Assembly (NCBI GenBank): GCA_964500215.1
Contig: CAZCNA010000003.1
Location: 1-43,102, forward strand
Reading direction: 5' to 3'
Length of the DNA: 43,102 nt
Source: JBDKLC01 sp964500215
Lineage (GTDB): Bacteria > Patescibacteriota > Minisyncoccia > Phycocordibacterales > CAIZLB01
Shown: positions 32,759-40,654 of the stretch, piece by piece
How positions within the stretch are numbered: position 1 is the first letter of the stretch
How the letters are laid out: the number at the start of each line of letters is the position of its first letter
Made by a program: the position numbers and the translations under genes
The notes under the pieces: generated by a model
Told to the model about the DNA's origin: nothing
Databases searched by the model: none
Seen by the model: the letters and a program-made list of their open reading frames with translations, nothing else

Positions 32759-34444
32759 ATGGTAAATACTTATTGGCACGACTGAAACCTTACACCATCA
32801 GACTATCTGACTACTTCTAGTGCATCGTCTACGTATGTTCCTTATACTTGAGCATCTTGAGACGTAAATATAGGTACTCATTCTTATGAAGGAAATGCTG
32901 TAACACTAAATGCAGAACCAGTAAATGATTGATTTATTTTGTGACCTGAATTACTAAATAATACCTGATGGACAGTAAATAGTTGGACAGGAAGTTGGAG
33001 TTCTGGATGGCTTTGATGAGGTTATACTATATTATCTCGAGCAGTAAGTATACAGGTTGGGCATAAATATTTATTATCTTTTACATCAGTTGAAGCATAT
33101 TCGCCCTCATTTTCTATTTGATGATTTTCTTGATGATTTGAAATATACGACACAACAAATATGTATGTTTTTACGGCAACAACAACTGATTGATTATCGA
33201 TAGAATGAGATGCTCCTAGTGAGTTATATATATCAATTAAGGAAATAGAGCAAGATAAATTGCCAATATTTTCAGTTAACGACCAAAACTGAATCAACTC
33301 ATTCAACATTTATTCATCTGATTCTACGTTGAAAAATTTGTTTATGTGAAAAAATACTTGAGCAATTACATTGTCTTGAGTAAATAATTTATGATTATGA
33401 GATAGTTCTTTGTCAAAAATAATTTCTTGAAATAACAATATATGAATATGAGTAAATACATTAAGCAACGTAAATCAAAATGATAATATATGAATATGAG
33501 TAAATGCGCTTAATTTACTAGACTCTTGATTATATAATATTGGTATATGAAGCAATGTTTTATGTTTACCCTGATACTCATATTGAAATACTGCGATATG
33601 ATATGAAGCAATGAAAAACTATAATTGAAATGGCTCTAATACTGCAATTTGATTTCGTTCTATGTCTTGAACAGTATGAGCGTCTAATTGAACATTCAAT
33701 GTAGCAATATGAAGTGAGTGTTTATTTCAGAATACAACTTGATGATATAACGTTTGATTATGATTTGCTCTTGATTCAAATACAACTTGAAGTGATAATA
33801 TAGGTATTGGCTATTCTGCTTGATGAAGAATAGCAAGTAGTTCTAATAACCAAAATTCCACGTATTCCATATTTATAGGGAGAAACACTAGGGCGTCAGT
33901 TGCAAACTGAGTTAATGAGATAGTAATTTGATACCAAGCAGTTTGAAACGGAAGCAACACAGTTACTCTCGGTCATACAGACATAACAAAAACCTACCTC
34001 AGATGAGATATTTACCCAGTAGACTGAAAGAATATTGTACTAGGTTCTACTTGAATGAAAATTTGAACAACAACAAGCCAGAAATTGTGACTTTTTTGAG
34101 CAACACCAGTCGCACAGCAAACTGCAACAACTGACCTATGAACAGCTTTGTCTAACATATGACTTCGTGCAGCAGGCACAGCATACCCAATTACTACAAG
34201 TGGTGCATTATCTCTTACTTGAGGCGGTACTATATCTGGTACAATTTCTCTTGGTACTGCAAGCACCCAAGTTATTACAAATGTTTCACGAATGGTATTT
34301 AGAACTGCTGCAAGTGACCCGCAACACGCAACACCAGCAAGTAGACCAGCTTGAACTGTTTGAGAAATTGTATATTATAGCTGAAAGATGTATTTCTGTA
34401 CGAATGCATCAACTCCTACTTGGGAGAAATTTACTTCTACTTAA
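32759..34444 (+). CDS. Tail fibre with NxxIG (YadA-head-like) beta repeats
   Basis: A 561-residue fibre. VPYTGASGDVNIGTHS (27-42) repeats the module of the preceding gene. Residues ~60-180 form a beta domain (WTGSWSSGWLGGYTILSR). Residues ~209-357 hold nine repeats of the type DNIGIGVNAL / NTAIGYEAM, the left-handed parallel beta-roll of trimeric adhesins and many phage fibres. The C-terminus (GEIVYYSGKMYFCTN..PTWEKF) is a typical fibre tip. About 58 of 77 glycines are TGA, the highest share in the genome; the standard code would destroy it completely. Confidence 0.75.
33382..33830 (+). repeat. Nine degenerate coding repeats of the NxxIG type
   Basis: In-frame units NNLGLGDSSL, NNNIGIGVNTL, NDNIGIGVNAL, LYNIGIGSNVL, YGNTAIGYEAM, GSNTAIGFRSM, TFNVAIGSECL, GYNVGLGFAL and SDNIGIGYSAG. 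Identical DNA (AATATATGAATATGAGTAAA) recurs in units 2 and 3, which suggests repeat expansion. Confidence 0.75.
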
Positions 34445-34453
34445 CCCATTTTT

Positions 34454-34798
34454 ATGTTTATACAACTACCACCATCACCAGAACAACAACTGATTGATTT
34501 TGTCAATGGAATATTTATCAATTCTGAGTACCAACTCAAACAACTTGAGGAAAGCCATATAAATCTATTCCAAAGAGTGTATAACCCTTGAATCTGTACT
34601 ACTCAAGAACTATTTGATTTTATGGCATCACATTCAGGACAACTCTGAATAACTGTAAAACAGCTATTTGATATGTCTGCTATTACACAGGACTATATAG
34701 ATGCTATGAAGAAAATTATGAAAGATAATTACCAAAAGCTCGTTCCACCTGTTCCTGTTACTATAAATCCTGATGAAACCGTAACTATTAACCAATAA
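34454..34798 (+). CDS. Helical hypothetical protein after the fibre
   Basis: A 114-residue protein (MFIQLPPSPEQQLIDFVNGI...), mainly helical with a Pro-rich tail and two TGAs. A fibre-assembly chaperone would fit the position, but there is no direct evidence. Confidence 0.55.
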
Positions 34799-34801
34799 TA
34801 T

Positions 34802-35131
34802 ATGTCACTCTTTCCTGAGCCAGTTGAGCAACCTATTATACCCGAACATATCAGGGTAATAGAAATTATGAGACGTAACAACAAACGTTCTCTAGATGTT
34901 AGAAAACAGACCTTCAAACAAAACTTCCAGTTATTCTGGGAGAATAGATGAAGAACTCGTGCTATCCTACAAGAACTCTGAACAGAAGCTTGGGAATGGT
35001 TTGAGAAATCATTTGAAGAGCAATTAAACATACAGAAGAAAGACCCAACTTGGGAAATCCTCAATGCTCCATATGAATACACAAAGCACGATGACAATTC
35101 TGTAACTCTGAACGAAGAAGATCCTGAATAA
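34802..35131 (+). CDS. Basic/acidic helical hypothetical protein
   Basis: A 109-residue protein with a basic helix (VIEIMRRNNKRSLDVRKQTF) and an acidic C-terminus; two TGAs. Unknown function. Confidence 0.55.
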
Positions 35132-35169
35132 TCTATTTACTTTTTTATTTTCCTGATTACAATTATCCT

Positions 35170-35325
35170 ATGAACATTACACCACAACAAGCACTACAAA
35201 ATCTAATAAATTGATGTAGATTAGCACCATTACCATTTGACCAGCATTTGGCTTGTAATGAGTCTGCTTGAATACTAGATAAAATACTTAATCCTCGTCC
35301 AGAGGTAAAAGAGGTAAAAGAGTAA
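35170..35325 (+). CDS. Small hypothetical protein
   Basis: A 51-residue protein (MNITPQQALQNLINGCRLAP...) with two TGAs. Its stop overlaps the next ATG as TAATG, coupling it to the holin candidate. Confidence 0.5.
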
Positions 35326-35594
35326 TGTCTCCAGCTTCCTATCGAAAACCCTGAGAAAAAGGTGTATTCGCTCATATTAAAGAGTATTGGTTTCTATACG
35401 TTGCCATAGCACAACTCATATATACTTTTTGATTCACAAATTTTACTCTACAAGACCACGAACGAAGAATATGAATCGTAGAAAAGACAGGGGTTTCACA
35501 GGAAATAACATTATCAGAAATAAAATCACAACTAGCATCAATAAATACGTCACTAAAATATATAGAGCAAATGGTATCGAAGGATAGGTCATAA
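35325..35594 (+). CDS. Holin candidate: one membrane span plus coiled coil
   Basis: An 89-residue protein. Residues ~22-40 (WFLYVAIAQLIYTFGFTNF) are a membrane span, residues 45-85 a coiled coil (LSEIKSQLASINTSLKYIEQ). Size and plan resemble small holin/XhlA-like proteins, and it is directly before two papain-like wall enzymes. The glycines before and in the span are TGA. Holin function is inferred. Confidence 0.5.
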
Positions 35595-35604
35595 CCTTTT
35601 CCAG

Positions 35605-36054
35605 ATGTTTCAACTCAACTTCCATCATTGAGACAAACTTATTAGCAAGATAATTCGTTTTGTTTCTGGTGGATTTTATAATCACGTTTCTATACAGATA
35701 GATTGAGTAATATGGGAAGCACATATAGATTGCGGTGTAAGGCGTGTAAATATCGAAGAGTGGGATGATACTACTGTTCACTCCTCTCGTTCGCTCTATG
35801 TACCACCAAAGCGTCAAAAACTACTATCTGATTGGCTCGATAAACAAGTAGGAAAGAAATATGACTTACTTGGCGTCCTTTCTTTTGTTTGGATATTCCT
35901 GAAAGGTAAAAAAGGAAGATGGTACTGCTCGGAACTTGCTATGGTCGCACTTATGAAAGCACTTGGAATATTTAAAGACGAGTATTCTCCACGAAAAACA
36001 CCACAAGACCTATACGAAGTAGTAAATATCGTAGAACATTTTATACTAAAATAG
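35605..36054 (+). CDS. Permuted NlpC/P60 (YiiX-like) papain-fold hydrolase
   Basis: A 149-residue protein. FHHGDKLISKIIRFVSGGFY followed by NHVSIQIDG gives the catalytic His (H27); GRWYCSEL gives the Cys (C108), the order of circularly permuted NlpC/P60 proteins. These hydrolyse peptide or acyl bonds in the cell wall or envelope. The glycine of HHGDKLI is TGA. Located in the putative lysis block. Confidence 0.75.
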
Positions 36055-36055
36055 T

Positions 36056-36382
36056 ATGCCTGAACGAGTACACCATCATAGAATCTGCCGTACACGATGA
36101 GGTAGCGATGAAGATTGTAACCTTATGGAAGTCGACAGAAAGAGAGAAACTAAAATGCACAATCACGAGTGAGTTCGACTTTTCCACGAGAAACTACTCC
36201 ACCTTATTGACGACTGGCACACCACAGACATAATCCCAGAAGTACGAGAACGAATAAGAGGAGTAATCCAAGAGGTATGACCTGAAATGTATAATCGTAG
36301 TGCAGTAAAGAACTTTGATAAATTCGCTTGGAACTTCGATAAACGTAAAGGTCTTTATATACCAAAACCTTATGTCTGATAA
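36056..36382 (+). CDS. Small HNH-like protein
   Basis: A 108-residue protein. VHHHRICRTRGGSDEDCNLM then EVDRKRETKMHNHEGVRLFH matches the 'H-H-x-x-x-R-x-x-G-G-S-x-x-x-x-N-L-x-x-V-x-x-x-x-H' HNH pattern, with no zinc-binding CxxC pairs. It may be a compact HNH nuclease or a degenerate one. The end overlaps the next gene by 11 bases. Confidence 0.6.
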
Positions 36383-36545
36383 AATCCTAGAAAGAGAAAT
36401 AGAAATCCTACGCCAAGTACCAGAAAACGAACTACTCGGTTTTATTGATAGAAACTGACAGAGACTCAGAGACTTACTCGAAGAAGACCAAAAAAGGAAC
36501 GAAGAAATAATGGAAGAACTTGCAAAGGATTACTCCTGACTATAA
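36372..36545 (+). CDS. Small acidic coiled-coil protein
   Basis: A 57-residue, Glu/Arg-rich helix (DKILEREIEILRQVPENELL) with two TGAs. It starts within the end of the HNH-like gene. Function unknown. Confidence 0.5.
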
Positions 36546-36552
36546 TATCTAT

Positions 36553-37377
36553 ATGAAACACGATGCTTTTATAAAAGAGTATGACTGAAAACCATATAAT
36601 TACGATCAAGTGTTCTGACCTGAGTGTGTAGACCTATTCAAAGGGTATTACAGAGACGTAAAAGACTATCGTATCAATGTATCGCTTGGTACAGCAAAGA
36701 ACTACTGGACAAGCATAGAAAAGGCAGGATTTACACGGACAAAATATCCGGTAGAAGGAGATGCGGCTTTCTCCACATACCTAGATATGGGACACGTTGG
36801 AATATTTATAAGATTTTGAACATCAAAATGAGTAGAGGGCTGGTATCAATTCGACCAACTATGAAATGGAGAAAAGGTGTGAGGCGAAAAACCTTGCAAG
36901 ATACGATTCTACCCAATGAGTAAACTCCTATGATTCGCTACTATCAATAAACCTATGAACCATATACTACAATTTGGAGAGAAAGACTGTTCACTCACCT
37001 CAACAATCAACTGCATCATTCTCAATAACCCAGAGCTTGCAAAAGTGTTCACCCAGGAACTTGTGAATAAATTGATGCCTGAGTACATCAATAAAAACCC
37101 AAGAGACGCATATAAATTCCTCAAGGGTAAAGGGTATGATATAAAACTTATTCCTCTGGATTTTGAGAAAGCTAAAATCCGTATGAAAAAAGGGAGCGCA
37201 GTTCTCCTATTTATAAAATGAGAAACTCCTGCAAGCTCTCACTGGACGTGTATGAAACTGGTAGAGTGAAAATATACACTATATGACTCGACTCGACCAG
37301 ACGTAGTAGTAATACCCGACATAGACACTCCATATTCACAGGGGGTATTTACTGATAGTTGCTTCCAAGTACGATAA
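36553..37377 (+). CDS. Two-domain cysteine hydrolase: CHAP-like plus C39-like (endolysin candidate)
   Basis: A 274-residue protein. Domain 1: FGPECVDLFKGYY (C25) and MGHVGIFIRFG (H81), a CHAP-type pair. Domain 2: FGEKDCSLTSTINC (Cys ~146) and SSHWTCMKL (His ~230) followed by YDSTRPD, the pattern of C39-like papain-fold peptidases. Ten TGAs are read as Gly, including the glycine before the first Cys. It has no signal peptide, so export would need a holin. Two different cysteine-hydrolase folds in one endolysin is unusual. Confidence 0.7.
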
Positions 37378-37511
37378 TGGAAAAAGATGATCCAGCTGTC
37401 CGAGAAAATCGGACAGCTATAAAAACTGATGATATTACTCTCGGACAACTGGTTCACGCTATTGTTGCGATTGTTCTTTTTATGCTAGAGGAAAGACCGC
37501 CAGAGGATTAG
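37377..37511 (+). CDS. Putative single-span membrane micropeptide
   Basis: A 44-residue ORF whose ATG overlaps the previous stop (TAATG). Residues ~22-37 (GQLVHAIVAIVLFMLEE) are a membrane helix. A perfect 10-bp hairpin lies inside the ORF and its end overlaps the opposing gene by four bases, so expression is uncertain. Confidence 0.4.
   Translation: MEKDDPAVRENRTAIKTDDITLGQLVHAIVAIVLFMLEERPPED
37394..37418. terminator. Probable bidirectional terminator between convergent operons
   Basis: AGCTGTCCGA (37394-37403) and TCGGACAGCT (37409-37418) form a perfect 10-bp stem with loop GAAAA. On the minus strand it is followed within ten bases by TTTTT and lies ~90 bases past the endolysin stop. On the plus strand only ATAAAAACTG follows, so termination is probably better for the minus operon. 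Confidence 0.55.
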
Positions 37512-38263
37512 TTTTTTCCCAGGCGAAATTTAAAATCTTCTTCCACTGTTTCGTTTTTGAGTATTTTGAGACAATTCGTCACATTTGTACTCCAAACCCC
37601 CTCAGAACTAGCATAACAATAATTCCCTTTCCCACAAGGTGGTAATCTGAGTCTTTTTCTTCCCTCTCCTGAGAGTTCTCACACTTTGGTATACTTTCCT
37701 AAGTAATTGTTGTTTAAAGTGCCAAATATAGCATTTATTCACTTTTCGAGTGTCTCAAATTCTTTTGTATCTCAGCGATCATTGTTTCCGACATTCCCAA
37801 TATTGTTCTTGGATTTCATCCTCTGTCATAGATGTGAGTCAGCAAAAGCAATACAAACAGGGAGTGTATAGTCTATTTTATAGGTATTTGATGCTTTTTT
37901 CCATATTGGAAAGGTATCTTTTAAATCAAATAATCAAAGAAATTCTTTTGTTCTTCATTCTATCGTGGTTTCTGAGAGTCATGGAATAGTTTTTCGATTC
38001 CCCTGTAATCCAACACGAATAGTATATTTCGGTCATTTCAATTCTACTGTTGATATTCCGCCAACTCAAGTGTCAACTTGTATATCTTCTTGAGCAAATA
38101 GCGATCCGATATAACAAATTACAAATAGTCCAGCTATCAGTAATCAATATCTTTTCATTATTTTGAGATCCTTCTCCCAGAGCTGTCTCTGATAAAGTCT
38201 CTCCTGTCGAGTCATGATAGGTGTCTCCGGATATGGGAGAAAATGTGGTATTTTTATTTTCAT
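37508..38263 (-). CDS. Glucosaminidase/lysozyme-like endolysin with signal peptide
   Basis: A 251-residue protein, one of only three minus-strand genes. A membrane/signal segment lies at ~36-57 (MKRYGLLIAGLFVICYIGSL, then FA-QE). Residues ~139-235 carry the lysozyme-like pattern: AFADSHLGQRM, NNIGNVGNNDRGDTKEFETL, EKGINAIFGTLNNNYLG, and a Cys-bearing end GKGNYCYASSEGVWSTNVTN. In related enzymes the motif is 'E-S-x-x-G'; here Asp142 stands at the catalytic Glu position. The leader CCTTTACTTT supports ATG 38263, although M36 (38158) would give a classic signal peptide. Confidence 0.7.
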
Positions 38264-38397
38264 AAAGTAAAGGTAAGAAATAATTGCTCTTGCAATCCAA
38301 GAGAATGGAGTGCTTCTAGGCGTTCCTCTGTGATTCCGAAAAAATGTATCTCGGATATGATGGCATTCTGCCTTTTGATATTTTGAGAGAGTGTCAT
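38254..38397 (-). CDS. Small protein of the minus-strand lysis operon
   Basis: A 47-residue helical protein (MTLSQNIKRQNAIISEIHFF...). One TGA next to the end. It overlaps the endolysin start by ten bases, indicating coupling. Function unknown. Confidence 0.5.
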
Positions 38398-38398
38398 A

Positions 38399-38584
38399 CT
38401 AAAAACAAATAGAAAATAAAGCAGTCTGTGTAGTTTTATTAAAATCTAACAGACAGGTACGATTTCAGTCCTTTACAGTAAAATACTGTATAGTACCGAC
38501 AGGTGTCTCTCTTTCTTTTACTTGAACAGTAAAAGCGAAAGACGGAATCGCTAAGATAGCGAGTAATAAAGCGATGTGCTTCAT
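38399..38584 (-). CDS. Small secreted protein of the minus-strand lysis operon
   Basis: A 61-residue protein with a clear signal peptide (MKHIALLLAILAIPSFAF, cleavage after AFA likely) and a ~42-residue beta-like domain with two cysteines (C44, C60). Leader ACCCCTTTCATT. It heads the operon, so it may be a spanin-like, antiholin-like or enzyme-regulating secreted factor. No homologue is recognised. Confidence 0.6.
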
Positions 38585-38625
38585 AATGAAAGGGGTAAAT
38601 GTTGTGATAACTCACAACTGCACAT

Positions 38626-38654
38626 ATAGTAACATATCGAAAAATGAATTGCAA
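38626..38654 (-). promoter_or_regulatory. Promoter of the minus-strand lysis operon
   Basis: On the minus strand TTGCAA (38654-38649) and TACTAT (38631-38626) are 17 bases apart, 42 bases upstream of the first minus-strand ATG. Confidence 0.55.
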
Positions 38655-38787
38655 ATATTTTATATATTTTGTCTATATAATTCAAAAACGTGATAAAATG
38701 GCTCTGCGCACGATACAAAAATTGTGTTCAATATAAAAAAGATTTGCAATCAGAAAAATATATATAAGATGTCTGCGTAATATTACA

Positions 38788-38815
38788 TTGTTTCCGTAGA
38801 AAGTTTCAATATAAT
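38788..38815 (+). promoter_or_regulatory. Promoter of the structured RNA
   Basis: TTGTTT (38788-38793), 16-base spacer, perfect TATAAT (38810-38815). The predicted start (~38822) falls exactly at the 5' strand of the first long helix of the downstream RNA. Confidence 0.6.
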
Positions 38816-38821
38816 ATATAA

Positions 38822-39245
38822 ACTAGAACACTCTGACACTCCTAACTTTCTACCATTGTGTAAACGATGAAGGACAAGCGGAGTGTTTTAGTATTCATTT
38901 TCCTGCTATCCTTGCCTTCTCCCAGAGGTTAGCAAATAGGAACAAATATCCGAGGCGTTGGGAGAATCCCCTCATCTACTGCGACAAGCATTGATGACAT
39001 AAGAGTAAGTTTCTCTTCGCATATCGTAACTGGTTATGCGTAACCCGATGCTATGTAGAAGTGAGTATGGCGACAGTCCTTCTATGCTTGGGAGTGTACT
39101 TATAGAGTATGCCAGTCCATTTCAGTCTCGACACCAATAGGTGAGTACATAGAGATGACAATGATTCACAAGTAGAGAACTCTCTCTAACTGTATCCTTT
39201 ATGGAGGACCATTAAAGGAGAGGCGTGCCTTTATCCCCTATCTTC
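38822..39245 (+). ncRNA. Large structured non-coding RNA candidate (~425 nt), ornate-RNA type
   Basis: Bases 38585-39259 contain no credible gene. From 38823 on, helices are dense: CTAGAACACTC/GAGTGTTTTAG (38823-33/38881-91), CATTG/CGATG, TTCCT-GCTA/TAGC-AGGAA (from 38900), TTCTCCCA/TGGGAGAA (38917-24/38959-66, making a pseudoknot with the previous helix), AAGAG/CTCTT, CGCATA/TATGCG, TGTACT/AGTACA, CACC/GGTG, TAGAGA/TCTCTA and CCTTTATGG/CCATTAAAGG. It is more GC-rich than the flanks. Size, phage context and the nearby tRNA recall ROOL/GOLLD-type RNAs; homology is unproven. Confidence 0.6.
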
Positions 39246-39259
39246 CTGCTCTAAGCATT

Positions 39260-39811
39260 ATGTTAAATTACTACTCATATATAAAATCCCAGAAATGGAA
39301 AAATAAGAGACTAGAATTTTTAGCAAGAAAATTTTACTGAAAGTGTATGTGCTGTGCAGAGAAGATACAAGAACATGAAGTAATAATACACCATTTAAGA
39401 TATGATAATCTATGAAAAGAAAGAATGAATGATCTAGTTGCTATATGCAGAGCGTGCCACGATGCAATACATTTCGAGGGGGTGGAGAAGCTAGAGCTTA
39501 CAGTAGAGACAACTTGGTGAAGATATTCTAAATTGCGTTTCAAATTACAGGAGATGCACAATAAAAGAATACAGAAATCCAAAAGGAAGAGTGAAACAAT
39601 AAAAAAATGATGAAAGAACTGACTTGCTAAATATTTAGCGAGGAGGGAGAGAAAAAGGAAAGTAAGACTAGATCAAAAATGGAATAATCCAAATTTTAAT
39701 AAAGAAAAGAAGAAATTTGAATATAATCCTCGTAATCCACTGAAAAAGAAGACAGAACAGGAGGTACTTAAAGAACACTGAATAAAAATAGTTTGAGCAA
39801 GAAAAAAATAA
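39260..39811 (+). CDS. HNH endonuclease with basic C-terminal tail
   Basis: A 183-residue protein. KCMCCAEK (C29/C32), VIIHHLRYDN (H44, H45), N57, and ICRACHDAIH (C63, C66, H67, H71) form a complete zinc-HNH domain. A Lys/Arg-rich tail (residues ~105-183) should bind nucleic acid. Nine TGAs. It follows the structured RNA directly, so it may be a homing nuclease spreading that locus, or act with the RNA. Confidence 0.8.
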
Positions 39812-39812
39812 T

Positions 39813-39950
39813 ATGGAACTCTCAGAATTATCCGATGATCAAAAACTAAAACTCTATGAGCATGTTCGTACTAAATTTGATTGGGCTGGAAAGAAGAACA
39901 TAATACGCTTGGCTAAACAAGAATTAAATCTCGGTAAGATAATATTATAA
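39813..39950 (+). CDS. Small charged helical protein
   Basis: A 45-residue protein (MELSELSDDQKLKLYEHVRT...), no TGA, coupled to the HNH gene by TAATATG. Function unknown. Confidence 0.5.
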   Translation: MELSELSDDQKLKLYEHVRTKFDWAGKKNIIRLAKQELNLGKIIL

Positions 39951-40012
39951 TAAAGTCAAGAAGAATATATGTATTTTCTCTTGATTACGAAAATATATCA
40001 GTAATATGTTCT

Positions 40013-40087
40013 TGCGGGTTAGTGTAATGGTAAACACATATCTTTCATAAGGATATAACTTCCGTTCGATTCGGAAACCCGCATCCA
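40013..40087 (+). tRNA. tRNA-Met (anticodon CAT; Ile2 possible)
   Basis: Acceptor TGCGGGT/ACCCGCA, D-arm GTGT-AATGGTAA-ACAC, anticodon arm TATCT-TTCATAA-GGATA (anticodon CAT), four-base variable loop, T-arm TTCCG-TTCGATT-CGGAA, discriminator T and encoded CCA. The T1-A72 pair argues for an elongator rather than initiator. A CAT anticodon modified to lysidine would instead read AUA, a codon this AT-rich genome uses heavily. Confidence 0.85.
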
Positions 40088-40109
40088 TTTCTTTACCCTT
40101 TTTAATAAT

Positions 40110-40271
40110 ATGAATACACTACTTTGACTCTATATGATACTTTCACAGATAGTTCTTATCGTAAAAGTATTCGGTGGTTGGTCCACTTCTCCTAAGTGGA
40201 TCAATATTGCTGCTGGTATTGGAGGAATACTATATGTAATTGCTCTTGTTGGTCTTTCATCAAATAGCTAA
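40110..40271 (+). CDS. Small two-span membrane protein
   Basis: A 53-residue protein: spans at ~3-21 (LLGLYMILSQIVLIVKVFGG) and ~31-48 (INIAAGIGGILYVIALVGL). Size and hairpin plan would suit a small holin; the gene lies away from the lysins, so this is open. The leader ACCCTTTTTAATAAT fits. Confidence 0.55.
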
Positions 40272-40272
40272 T

Positions 40273-40368
40273 ATGAAACCGCAACTCCTCTTCGACATCG
40301 TTCTTGCATTCTCTATTACAGTTTTTCTGTATAGAGTAACAAAGGACTATATCAATTTCAGAAAGTAG
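40273..40368 (+). CDS. Single-span membrane micropeptide
   Basis: A 31-residue peptide (MKPQLLFDIVLAFSITVFLY...), one membrane helix with a basic end. TAATATG coupling to the previous membrane protein suggests they act together. Confidence 0.45.
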   Translation: MKPQLLFDIVLAFSITVFLYRVTKDYINFRK

Positions 40369-40395
40369 TCGTTTTTATTTTTTTATCCTTCTTTT

Positions 40396-40650
40396 ATGAG
40401 GACACACTGTCAGAAAATTCTTGCCTATGCAAGATCAAAACCTCTTGGAACTCAGTTCCGAGTAGCTGATTTTACAAACGCATGCTTCACTTATGAAGTA
40501 TGAACACGAGTGGGAGATTTGGTACGTGCGGGACTTCTCAGGAAAGTATGAATGGATGGCAAATTTGCTATCTATGAACTATCTGAAAATGTAATTTTTA
40601 AACGCAATGATTCTTTTATTGCTAGACTCATAAGAAAGTTTACAAAATAG
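40396..40650 (+). CDS. Winged-helix DNA-binding protein
   Basis: An 84-residue protein. LGTQFRVADFTNACFTYEVG, then TRVGDLVRAGLLRKVGMDGKFAIYELS, reads as helix-turn-helix plus wing of small phage/MarR-like regulators. TGA codes for two glycines (EVGTRV, KVGMDG). Leader ATCCTTCTTTT. It is the only clear candidate regulator besides the HTH at 8158. Confidence 0.6.
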
Positions 40651-40654
40651 TTTT

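Noticed and set aside
38585..39259. Group I or group II intron with HNH homing gene
   Set aside because: No interrupted host gene flanks it and the diagnostic core or domain V sequences are not visible.
40013..40087. Suppressor tRNA with UCA anticodon
   Set aside because: TCA occurs in the loop, but the stem that closes correctly gives TTCATAA with anticodon CAT.
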